Of a DNA stretch of 64,000 nt, positions 31,601-43,600 are shown in pieces. The DNA is from Tragulus kanchil (Eukaryota; Chordata; Mammalia; Artiodactyla; Tragulidae), in contig JAIOJX010000027.1 of the NCBI GenBank assembly GCA_022376925.1, positions 21,965,471-22,029,470 of the forward strand, in the 5' to 3' direction. Within the stretch, counting starts at the first letter, position 1. Every line of letters starts with the position of its first letter. A program made the translations under genes and the position numbers. The notes under the pieces were generated by a model that had not been told where the DNA came from, searched no databases, and saw only the letters and a list, made by a program, of their open reading frames with translations.

Positions 31601-34600
31601 CTCCTGAGAGGCCCACACAGAACGAGAACGCTCGGGATGCTAGCCTTAGCCCTTGTAAGGAGGGAGCTCCCTCTACCCCCAGCCGCCTCCCAAGCCCTTG
31701 ACCCTAACTAATGGAAACTCCCTCCTCCCTCCCGCGCCCTGCGCCCGGCACCCTCCGTCCGCGTCCTGGGATTCCAGCGCAGCCGGTCTGAGTCACGTTC
31801 TCCGTCTCCCTCCGTGGAGTAGCCACGGGGCGCCGTGAGGTCGGGGTGGTCCCGTGAGTCCCGTGTGCCCCCAGGGCGTCCCAGCGAGAGGCCGCACGGA
31901 GCCGGCAGTGGCCTGGGCCCTGTCCTGAGGGCCGTGCGAGTTAACTTCAGGATCCGATCCTCGGATCCCCCAGCCTGTTCCCAGCCCCCAGCCCCGCTCC
32001 TTTGAGGGATCAAATGGGAACGTGTTGATGCCCAGCACTTTCAAACCAGCAGCCTTGCCTGCGGGCTGGGCAGCATCCTGGGATTCTTCCCGCTCAGTGT
32101 CTCTGCCGTGGGTAGGAAACAAAGTCAGAATTCAGCCTGTCCTTCTCCTGGGCGATGAGAAGGCGTCAGGGGCCACTGGTGAATGGCAGGGTCATATGGA
32201 AATGACTTCCGTCCAGAAATCGGACTGTCCCGAGTGTCCTGGAAGCAGGACGTGCGTCGCTGTCCCCTCCAGTCAAGGACACTGCCGGCTGTCCTGTCCT
32301 TCTTCCTCAGCCCTGCTCTCCGTCCAGCCTCACGCGCACCCCCGACCCCGGGCCCCATTGGTGCCACCGCCGCCTCCAGAGTGCCACAGGGGCAGCGGGG
32401 CTCCCTGACCACTGACGGCCCCTCACTGCCGGCAGGAGAAGCCTCCACTGCTCACAGGTGGACCGATGCTACTGGGCACCAGCAGGCCAAGCCAGGCAGA
32501 GCCGGGCACGCAGATGGCAGAGCGGAGCTCATCCTGGCTGGAGACCCAGCCGCAAAAGGGCAGCATCAGGCGGGGGGCCCTCATGGGCTTCTTTGGGCCA
32601 GGACAGGGTCAGCCTGGCTTGCCTTCCTGCCTTGAATGCAGGAGCTGGGCGACCCAGGCAGGAGGTTCAGCCTGTGCAGGTGCCCGGCAGGTGACCCACC
32701 GTCCTCTGCCAGGCGGAGGGACCTCGTCCTGCACACCCTTGAAGAAGCAGGGTATGCGTCGGGGGCCGCAGGGTTGGGGGTTCTGCCTGCAGGACTCTCT
32801 TCCTGAAGGAGCCGCTCCTTAAACCCCCAGAAGCCCTTGACCCTAACTAATGGAAACTCCCTCCTCCCTCCCGCGCCCTGCGCCCGGCACCCTCCGTCCG
32901 CGTCCTGGGATTCCAGCGCAGCCGGTCTGAGTCACGTTCTCCGTCTCCCTCCGTGGAGTAGCCACGGGGAGCCGTGAGGTCGGGGTGGTCCCGTGAGTCC
33001 CGTGTGCCCCCAGGGCGTCCCAGCGAGAGGCCGCACGGAGCCGGCAGTGGCCTGGGCCCTGTCCTGAGGGCCGTGCGAGTTAACTTCAGGATCCGATCCT
33101 CGGATCCCCCAGCCTGTTCCCAGCCCCCAGCCCCGCTCCTTTGAGGGATCAAATGGGAACGTGTTGATGCCCAGCACTTTCAAACCAGCAGCCTTGCCTG
33201 CGGGCTGGGCAGCATCCTGGGATTCTTCCCGCTCAGTGTCTCTGCCGTGGGTAGGAAACAAAGTCAGAATTCAGCCTGTCCTTCTCCTGGGCGATGAGAA
33301 GGCGTCAGGGGCCACTGGTGAATGGCAGGGTCATATGGAAATGACTTCCGTCCAGAAATCGGACTGTCCCGAGTGTCCTGGAAGCAGGACGTGCGTCGCT
33401 GTCCCCTCCAGTCAAGGACACTGCCGGCTGTCCTGTCCTTCTTCCTCAGCCCTGCTCTCCGTCCAGCCTCACGCGCACCCCCGACCCCGGGCCCCATTGG
33501 TGCCACCGCCGCCTCCAGAGTGCCACAGGGGCAGCGGGGCTCCCTGACCACTGACGGCCCCTCACTGCCGGCAGGAGAAGCCTCCACTGCTCACAGGTGG
33601 ACCGATGCTACTGGGCACCAGCAGGCCAAGCCAGGCAGAGCCGGGCACGCAGATGGCAGAGCGGAGCTCATCCTGGCTGGAGACCCAGCCGCAAAAGGGC
33701 AGCATCAGGCGGGGGGCCCTCATGGGCTTCTTTGGGCCAGGACAGGGTCAGCCTGGCTTGCCTTCCTGCCTTGAATGCAGGAGCTGGGCGACCCAGGCAG
33801 GAGGTTCAGCCTGTGCAGGTGCCCGGCAGGTGACCCACCGTCCTCTGCCAGGCGGAGGGACCTCGTCCTGCACACCCTTGAAGAAGCAGGGTATGCGTCG
33901 GGGGCCGCAGGGTTGGGGGTTCTGCCTGCAGGACTCTCTTCCTGAAGGAGCAGGATGGCCTGATTCAGGCTCAGGTTAGCGCTGAAGGTCCTTCTGGGCC
34001 TTCTCCAGGAGTCCTGGCTTTGCCTTCTCGGGCAGGAAGCTGTGTGTTTTGATCTCCCCTGGCTCCGTCTCAGCCAGCCCCACCTGCCCCTGCCGCTGGC
34101 CACATTTAAAGCAGCATGTGATCCCCTTTTCAAAAGAGCGGTCTCAAAAAAAATGTCATTTCTTCCTAGAATCTTGTATGCTAAGTTTGCAAGTTGTGTC
34201 CAACTCTTGGCGATCCTATGGTCTGTGTACCATTCAGGGGAAAACCTCATTTTTGTTGAGGGTGGAGAACGGAGTGATGTCCCCACCCGGCAGCACCTGG
34301 CCGAGCCCTGCCAGCTCCTTCCTGCCATGTGGTTCACGCCGGCGTCCCGTGCTACCCGTGGTTTCCTTGTTTCCTGTCTGGTCCTCCCAGCCAGGCAGAA
34401 AGGTCCGTGGCATCTTCCCATTTCACAGCAGAGAAAAGTGAGGCTTGGAGACCATGGCTGCCCCAGGGTCCCTGAGTGGAGAAAGAGATGAGAGGGCAGA
34501 TACGAGGGGGCCGCTCAGTCTTGGAGCCTAGTGTCCGCAGAGGTTGGGGCGAGGATGCACAGACGGTGCCTGCTGCATGGCCGGGTCTGCACGTCCCGCC

Positions 34601-37600
34601 GTCTGCCTGCCGCCCCTCACTCCTCGGGAGCCGGGAGGGCTGCTCCCGCTCGCCGGAGCTCCTGGAGCTCAGCACGCCTGCCCAAGGACGTCCCCCTCCC
34701 TGCCACACTCTCTGTTCTTCCGGCAGCAGCCACTGTGCCCTGGGGCTGTGGCATCTGCTAATAAGTGGGTCACCGCTGCCACCGCTTGAATATGTATTCT
34801 CACCAAGTCTGGGGCAGGAGGTGGCCTCGAGGCCTTTAGGACCAGGGAGGAGGGGACGGCAGCGTGAGGCAGCATCGACTTCCTGGAACCAGGGAAGTCT
34901 CGGGGACGATCCGGGGGCACCCGCCTGTCCCCCAGAGCACAGCTCCATGGGAGACAGCGAGAGCGCTGCAGCCGAGGCTCTAGGAAGCCGGTTGGGTTGG
35001 TTTGGCTTGACGTGGCTGCGTCTGGGTCTCCGTTCATCCTGGGAGACCCTTCCTGGCAGCGCCTGGACTCGCTGGTGGCGGCGGGTGGGCTCCGTGGGAC
35101 CAGGAGTCGTCCGTGTCTCCTGTGTTGCCAGGTGGACTCTTCATCACTGGGCCACCAGGGACGTCCCAGAAGCCCAGTTTTGTCAGGCCTCACCCTTCCC
35201 TCGCCTTTGGCCCGTGAGGAGCCCCCGGTCATACCGGGCAATCCCCTGCAGGTGCAGCCACGGGAACTCTTCCCCCGCCCGGGCTGGGCCCCCCGACCGG
35301 GGTCTGTGGTCGTCCACCAGCTCCTCCCGGCCCCCGGGGGCACACGGGTGCCTCCAGGTGCCCAGCCTCTGCGTCCAGCCCACGGTCCAGGGTCTCGGGA
35401 GAAAGCCTCTCTGCCCGTGCCCCCGAACTGCATGGACCTGCTCCCCAGACAGGCGCCGAGGGCGGGCAAAGTCTAACGTCCAGCAGTGACCGGCGCTCAG
35501 ATTGAAATGACTGATTTTAAAGGATTCGTTTGTCTTTTTTTTTTTTTTCCCAAGGAAATCAATAACCCAGGAACGGGCCTGCATTTGTCTTCCTTTCTTC
35601 TCTTAGAGAGCCATTGCTGCAGCTCCTCCAGGGAGTGGCTGCTTGGGTTTTGTCCTGCTTCCACCCCGCCGTCTCCCCCAGCGTCTCCCCCTTTCTAGGT
35701 GAAATTCAGATTACACTGTCGCCCTCTCCGGCACTGTGGCCTATCTCTTGAGCTCCTCTCGGGCTGCCACCCCCTGTCACCACCACCTCTGGTGGTGCCT
35801 GGGCACAGCTGCCCGCCCGTGCCCAGCGCTGCCAGCGTTGCTTAGGCCCAGCCCTCACCTTTCCGAGACCCGGGCAGCCCCTCGCTGGACCACGGGACCC
35901 CCCTTGCCCCTCCCCAACCCCCAGCACCTATGGTGGTTTGGCCGGAGCTTCCTCCAGCTCAGGGAAAGGATTGTTGTTTTTGTTCTTAACGCGGCTCTCG
36001 GGGACACGGGCCCTGTCCGCCGGCGTTAAGGTCGTCATCCATCACGCCCCACGTCCTGCCTCTGCGATGGCTGACGCCTGACACGTCAGCCTGGAGGACA
36101 GAGCCGCCTCCCCTGTCCGCCCGCTCCGAGCTCCCAGTTGCAGTGCCAGGTGGCAGGCGTCGGGATCACAGGCAGCCCCACCGCCCCGTCCCCCAGCCTC
36201 GGAAGCTGCTCCCTGGATGAGCTGGGGCCCTGGCCTTGCTCCCGTCCTGCCTGTCGCTCCCGGCTCCTGAGACCCGCTTCCGACAGCGACAGCTTCCGTG
36301 TCTCTCTGACCTGTTAGCATGTCCCCTCTCTGTCACCTGGGAAGTAGTAAGTCCATCCTTACACGCGGGACTTGCCCTGGGCACCAGCCGCTTGTGCCCC
36401 AGGCACGTGGGATGCCGGACAAGTCAGGGTGACTTGTCTGGTTTCTTGTCCTGTCCCCCTGCCCCCTGCCCCCGGTCCATGCAGAGGAGCAGACTGAGAG
36501 GGGGACGCCGTCTGTGAGCTGCAGCCGGGCCGCTCTGCCAGCTGACTTGGCTCCCAAGATGCCCATCTTCCAAAATTCCCAGCGTGTACCACAAACTCAG
36601 GGGGTCAACTGTTCATTACAAAACAATTCGTTACTTTACAGAAGGGCTCACTGCAGGTTTCTCTTGAGTTCTTGGTTTCCCCAGTGTGTGTAAAACATTG
36701 TTCTGTGGAAATTAAGTATTTAGAAGCCCGTCTCTTGGGTAAAGGGAATCTGTACGTTTGCGTGTAAAGCATGAGAATCAAAGGCACGTTTGTATAGAAA
36801 CAGGCTGGCGTGGGGTTGGCGTGGACGTCAGGCACACACACGCACATGCACACGCACGCGGGGCCGAGCCTAGGAAGGTTTGTGGAGCTCGTTAAGACTA
36901 TACCCACGGCCCACGCTCACGCTTAGGCCAGTTTGGTTGGGAAACTTCCAAATAGGTCTCCGTGGGGAGTGTTCACCCCGCTGGGGACCTTCTGCACTGA
37001 GCTTTTTCTGGACCATTTTTATCCACACTTCACTCAGATCCCGGGCGCACCCTGAGCTCCAGGCTGCTGTATTTGTGTGCAGTGAGATCAGAGGGGGAAG
37101 TAAAAAAACCTGGTGGTCTTTGCTTCACGAGCGCCTCAGGCTGATCCTGGCCCCTGACCCGTGTGTGTCTGTCTGTCTGATCCTGGCCCCTGACCCATGT
37201 GTGTGTGTGTTTTCGATCCATCATCTCAAGAAGCTGCTCCAGGGACTTCCCTGGGGTTCCGTGGTTAAGACGCCCAGCTCCCAATGCAGGCGGCCAGGGT
37301 TGAATCCCTGGTTGGGGAACTAGGTCCCACATACTGCAGTTAAGAGTTCACATGCCACAGTCATGACCCAGCGCAGCCAAATTAATTAATTAACTAAATT
37401 CTTAAAAAAGTGGCTCCAGGCAGTCTCCCAAAATGCAACAACCAGGTCATCTCCACGTCCCCTCTGCTCCCACACCTCCCATTGCTGGGCAAAGAGCTAA
37501 AAAAAACGACTCTGTTATTCTTTAAGGAAGCATCCCTATTGTCAATTTCAGATCTCGACTCTTCCCCACTTTTTTTTTTTTTTTGACTTCATTTTCCCAA

Positions 37601-40600
37601 AAAGTCTAGGAAAGAGCTGTGGTCAGGGAAAGGCAGCCGCCTCCCAGTAGTTCTGAGTCATCTGGAACGTTTGTAAGTGTCTTGTGCTAACCAAGATCAA
37701 AAGTGCACCTGCAGGGGTTTCCCTGGTGGTCCAGTGGGTAAGGACACCGCCTTGCAGTGCAGGGGTGCCGGTTCGATCCCTGGCCTGGGAAGATCCCACG
37801 TGCCGCGGAGCGGCTGGACCCATGTGTCCAACTATCGAGCCGGAGTTCTGGAGCGCACGCGCCCGGAACCAATGCTCTGCAGGGAGAGAGGCCACTGCAA
37901 TGGGACGCCCACACAGGCCAAAGAACAAAGATGAATGAATGAAATACCAATAGAAGTGGCCAAAAAAAAAAGGTGGGGGGCCTTTAAAAAAGAAAAAAAA
38001 GTGCACATGCCAACCCATGTTCCTTATCCCGCTCCATGTCCCCCGGATGCTCTCGTGGCATAGATGGACCCGTGGTCCTCTCCACGACCTTGGTGCCTCG
38101 GAAGGCCCCGCCATGCCCTCAGCGATGCTAACTCTCTGTCACAGGGTGTCTATTATAAGCTGAATCTAACGTCTTTCTAAACAGTGCCCCAGGGCCTTGG
38201 CAGGAACGGTTTAATTAAATAAAGCACTCGTTCTAAAGTAATAACTGCTCTCCTCCGTGTGGCTGGTGTCCCAGCCGGTGGTGCTGGCCGTGAAAACCAC
38301 GCAGTGACTAAAAGTGTCTGCGGTCCCGTCCCCCAGCTCGCCGGCTGGCCCCGCGGAGAACGCAGGAGCCTAAGAGCCCCGACCAGAGTGCAGCCAGCGG
38401 AGAGGTGCCAGGGACGCGGCGTGATTAGGCAGAACTGAGCCGTTAGAGTGCCCATCAGGGAGGACCTCCGGTTAACCAGCACGTGCTCGGGCTGTCTCGT
38501 GGGTGAGCCGAGAGTAGACACCAGGGTGCAGTTCCTCCCGCAGAGGGGTACCGCGGAGGGCGCTGAAGGAGGGGTCACGGGCACCGCAGGAGTGCTGAGT
38601 CGAGCTCCGGGAAGAACTTCCCTTAGCCCCAGATTGAGGAGGGGAACCTTGACCAGAGGAGGGTTGGGTTTATTCTTTAAGGAAGCATCCCTATTGTCAA
38701 TTTCAGATCTCGACTCTTCCCACTTTTTTTTGTTTGATTTCATTTTCCCAAAAAGTCTAGGAAAGAGCTGTGGTCAGGGAAAGGCAGCCGCCTCCCAGTA
38801 GTTCTGAGTCATCTGGAACGTTTGTAAGTGTCTTGTGCTAACCAAGATCAAAAGTGCACCTGCAGGGGTTTCCCTGGTGGTCCAGTGGGTAAGGACACCG
38901 CCTTGCAGTGCAGGGGTGCCGGTTCGATCCCTGGCCTGGGAAGATCCCACGTGCCGCGGAGCGGCTGGACCCATGTGTCCAACTATCGAGCCGGAGTTCT
39001 GGAGCGCACGCGCCCGGAACCAATGCTCTGCAGGGAGAGAGGCCACTGCAATGGGACGCCCACACAGGCCAAAGAACAAAGATGAATGAATGAAATACCA
39101 ATAGAAGTGGCCAAAAAAAAAAGGTGGGGGGCCTTTAAAAAAGAAAAAAAAGTGCACATGCCAACCCATGTTCCTTATCCCGCTCCATGTCCCCCGGATG
39201 CTCTCGTGGCATAGATGGACCCGTGGTCCTCTCCACGACCTTGGTGCCTCGGAAGGCCCCGCCATGCCCTCAGCGATGCTAACTCTCTGTCACAGGGTGT
39301 CTATTATAAGCTGAATCTAACGTCTTTCTAAACAGTGCCCCAGGGCCTTGGCAGGAACGGTTTAATTAAATAAAGCACTCGTTCTAAAGTAATAACTGCT
39401 CTCCTCCGTGTGGCTGGTGTCCCAGCCGGTGGTGCTGGCCGTGAAAACCACGCAGTGACTAAAAGTGTCTGCGGTCCCGTCCCCCAGCTCGCCGGCTGGC
39501 CCCGCGGAGAACGCAGGAGCCTAAGAGCCCCGACCAGAGTGCAGCCAGCGGAGAGGTGCCAGGGACGCGGCGTGATTAGGCAGAACTGAGCCGTTAGAGT
39601 GCCCATCAGGGAGGACCTCCGGTTAACCAGCACGTGCTCGGGCTGTCTCGTGGGTGAGCCGAGAGTAGACACCAGGGTGCAGTTCCTCCCGCAGAGGGGT
39701 ACCGCGGAGGGCGCTGAAGGAGGGGTCACGGGGCACCGCAGGGAGTGCTGAGTCGAGCTCCGGGAAGAACTTCCCTTAGCCCCAGATTGAGGAGTTCTCT
39801 GGAAACCTTGACCAGAGGAGGGAGGAGGCCAGCAGGCTGGGTTGGATGCTGTCCGAGGCTGGAAGCCCACCCCCGGTTATAAGCGGCTCAGCACTCTTCA
39901 GGAGGCCACGTTCCACCCAAGAGACAGGTCGCCAACCTCCAGGAATGCTGCCCGCCTCTCTCTCTTCCCCGGGTCAGGACAAGAGCCTCCGCTGAGCCTC
40001 CCAGATTGGTTCCAGGCCCACTGGCAGTGATTAAAAATGTAGATTCCTGGGCTCTCCTGGTGGTCCCGTGGGTAAGCATCCACCTGCCAACACACCTAAG
40101 CCCAGGAGCCCCACCTGTCGAGGCCTTGCGCTGCAGCTCCTGAAGCCCGTCCATCTAGAGCCCGTGCTCGGTGACAAAGGGTAGCCCCACACGCCGTAGC
40201 TAGAGAAAGCCTGTGAGCGGCAGTGAAGACCCTGTGCCACCACGAATAAAAATTATAGAAAATAAAAGAGATTCCTGGGTCACACCTCAGATCTAATGTA
40301 CCAGCGTCTCAGACTCTATGGTCCAGAAATGGGCACTTTTCACCAGTTCCGAGGGCAACGCTGGGGCCTCTGCCCTCTGAGAAAGTCTGCTGGCCGAGGC
40401 CCCTCGCAGTGGCACCTGGTCTGGCTGACAGCCAGCCTCCCGGGGCGAGGCCTGCTGTGGCCGCCCTTGGGTCTGCTTCCCGAGGTCCAGGCAGGGAGGC
40501 AGTGGTCAGGGCCCTCCGTGCCGAGCCCCCTCCAGGGAGCGAGGGCCGGCATCCCGGGCCTCCAGCCTGGCCTCACGAGTCGGAGGCTGACGCCTCCGGA

Positions 40601-43600
40601 GTGTCTGTGCAGACAGGGAGCAGCCGCTCTCCTGCTCTGATCAGGCCGGTTTCAGACTCTGAGTGTCCCCAAGAGGAGAGGCCCTCTGGCAGTGAGTGTC
40701 CCTTTGCCGCCGGCTCTGTGACCTGCTGGTGCTGCTGCTGCTTGAAGCCACAGCATGCTAGCCCCCCGAGGAGACCTCTGGCTCTGACCCGCCGCTCAGG
40801 AGGAAGCCAGGGGGCTCTTTAGCAAGCTTCAGTCAGCCCCTTAACGTGCCAGCTCCCTGCCTCCAAGGTGAGTCGGCACCCAGCCGAGGAGCCTGCCCCT
40901 TCCCGACTGGAGGTCGGCTGTGCGCCGGGGAGGGGTGGAGCCGCCGCCTGTGCCGCTGCAGGGCTCCCGCGTCCAGGTCTGGGCACCTGACTTCCTCCCT
41001 CCCTCTGCTCCCGCCCTGCCAGAGAGCCCCCTGCCCAGCTCCCCCCGCCACCCGCTCTCCCCGCGCAGAGATGAGCCAGGCGGGGGGTGGGGTGCCTGAG
41101 CGTCCGCAGAGGTCACCTGGAGCCGCGCCAGCATCAGGCGGTCGAGGTGACCGCGGCGGTGTCCCTGCCTCCTCATGTCCCTGGGGCAGGGGCCGCCGAA
41201 GCCGTCAGATGCCAGCTGGTTCCTGGAGGCAGCAACAGCCCTGCGGGGCCCCAGGTCCTTGGGGCTCACGTCCCGCCCGGGCCAGGATCTGGGTTGGGTG
41301 GGCGTGGACGCTTTTTCCCAAGGGAGCCGAGGGACGGGACTGTAACACGGTCCACCTGTTCCCCGCAGCGTGTGACCCGCCCACCTGTTCCCCGCAGGCC
41401 TCCTCCTCTGAGGGTCTGTAAAGCCCAGCTGGGCCCAGCCCGGCCCTGACAGCTGCTCCCCAGCCCCTGGACCACACGGCCAGCGCCTCCAGCTTGCTCG
41501 TGTCCACGAGGCCGCGTGGACCCGGTCCAGGGGGAGGCAGGCCAGGCACCCCACCTCTCCCCTTCCTCGACGTCAGCAGAAATAGACCAGGACCCAGAGC
41601 TGGTTCCAGTGCTCGGCAGACAGATTTCAGTGGCTGAAAAGTGGGAGGCGAGAAAGCAAGCCCGCGGAGCCCGAGGAGGCGTGTTTGCTGAGCCGGGAGG
41701 GAGGTTGCCGCTCTCTCCTGGAGCTTTCAGGCCCGACCGCGCATGAGAAAGGCCCTGCCTCCCTCTCCGAGACCTGGCGGCAGGCTCCCTAACCAGGGAT
41801 CGGACCCATGTGCCCCTGCGGTGGGAGCGTGGACTCTTAAGCCCTGGACCCAGCGTGATGTCCTGAGACCTGAGCCCCCCTTGGCGCCGAAGGCGGCCCG
41901 GGAGCCGGCCCTGGGCTTGGGCGCCCTCCTCGCTCCGGCTCCGCAGGGCTCCCCGCCAGCGCCTGCTCAGCAGTTTCACGTGGCTGTCACAGTGCCCAGC
42001 TGGCCGGGGACGTCCCTGCCGTGCCTCCTCTCCTCCGGGCCCTGGCACTTCCAGTTCTGATGTTGCCAGTCCCTTTCGGATCTCATCCCGTGAGAACAGA
42101 GCGGGCTTCCCCTGGGGGATTCCAGGGCGTGCCTTGGAGCCCCGGCGCCAGGTCCCCTTATCCACAGAGAGGTGCCCCTCGTCAGCCCCCTCCCCACGGT
42201 CTAGCCTGGCTGCCTCCCAGCCTGAGGAGCACCCCCGGGTCCGGAGGCTTTTCTGGTTCTGGGCTTTGATTCTTTCAGCCTGGTTTTAGGTAAACCTGAC
42301 TGCCGTTTCCCTCCTCTAAAGCCTTTAGAGACACCTCTCTCATAGGCAGCTCTAAACTCCTTCGCGAGACTTGGTCTGCTCTAATCTCCTTCTGGAACGT
42401 TCTCTCTCACCACCACCCCACCCTCATTGGCCACTGTCCTCCGCAGACGCTGGGCACTTGCACGGCTCAGTGCCCTTCACCTGCCTTTGCCTCGCTTCAG
42501 AGTCTGACAAGCACTGACTTATTCCGGGCTGAGCTCGGGGACTCCCCCACCCCCTGCCACGCTAATCAGACTCTCAACCAGGTTCAGTTCCCCGGCCTCC
42601 CCGTGAGCTCCTCAAGGTCAGGAGCACGTCCACCTTTCCGTCCAGAGCCAGCGTGGGGTCTCTCTCCGAGTGGACGAGACCCCGTGGGCGGGTGGCCGCG
42701 GCCGGCTCTGTGACGGCGTGAGGCCCTCCGTCAGCCCCGCTGCCGCCCAGGGCTCACCACAGCTGGTGGCCGCCGCTCCAGCCCCCGAACCTCCCCGTCC
42801 AGCCGGCCCTTCCCCTCCCAGAGGCATGGACCGTCCTCTGCTCCTGCAGCCGGGACAGAGGCTGCCCCTCACGGGGGCTGAGGATAGTGGGGAGCAGTCA
42901 GAAACCATCCAGGCGCCAGGAGACGGAGGCTGGCTCACCACCCTCTCTCTCCGCCACCTCTTGTCCCTGGGAACATGAGCAGTGAAGTGTTACCATGAGG
43001 ACGAGTGCCAGCTCCACACTCGGGTGTCCCCCCGGCAGAGCCCCCAGCCTTCCACCTGTTCACCCCGCCTCCACATCCCCACCCGTCCCTCCCTTGCTCC
43101 CTGTCATAACGCTCTTACAGCGCACCGAGTCCAAAATCAAGCTCCTGGGGCGACGGGTCTTTCGCCTGAATGTGTGGGCGCACACCTCCCCACCCCACAC
43201 CCCCCGCACCCGTCCCTCTCTTCCTGCCTGCGAGGAGCCAGGCAGTCCTTTATCAACCCCGACGGCTTGTCGTCCCTGAGTGAGTGATGGGGCGGGTTTC
43301 CCACAATGTTTGTCTTCCTCCCCAGACCACGAGGGTTGCAGCGCTGGCACCGAGTCCTTGGAACTCTGCCCACCACCGGGCACCATCTGGCCTTTCAGCC
43401 GAGAAAGAGACAACACAGGCAGGCAGGCTTGTCCTCCAGTGAAAGGGCGCGGGTGGCAGCCCTGCCAGGCCAGGGCCACCGGGCCAGCCCAGCCCTCGCG
43501 CCCCGGCCCCGCGAGCCCGCCCTGGGGGAGGCGATCAGGGGAGACGGTCCCATGCCTCCACAGAGAGAGGGGCATTGGATACAGACCACCTGAGCTCTGA

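Larger units (their letters stand above)
37515..39822. repeat. Tandem duplicate 9
   Basis: Copy 1 is 37515-38663 and copy 2 is 38670-39822 (offset 1155, then 1151). The T run near 37570 is much shorter and interrupted in copy 2. The last 30 bp of copy 1 are degraded relative to copy 2. Each copy carries a CHR SINE. Confidence 0.94.

Noticed and set aside
34476..35489. Long open frame of 337 codons on the plus strand
   Set aside because: It runs through a diverged SINE (34990-35168), shows no recognisable domain and has low-complexity Pro/Ser/Arg composition typical of GC-rich noncoding DNA.
41266..42165. Open frame of 299 codons on the minus strand, and a similar 296-codon frame at 25093-25983 (plus)
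   Set aside because: Both lie wholly in TMEM104 introns with overlapping open frames on the opposite strand. Their composition follows GC content, with no family resemblance and no splice context.
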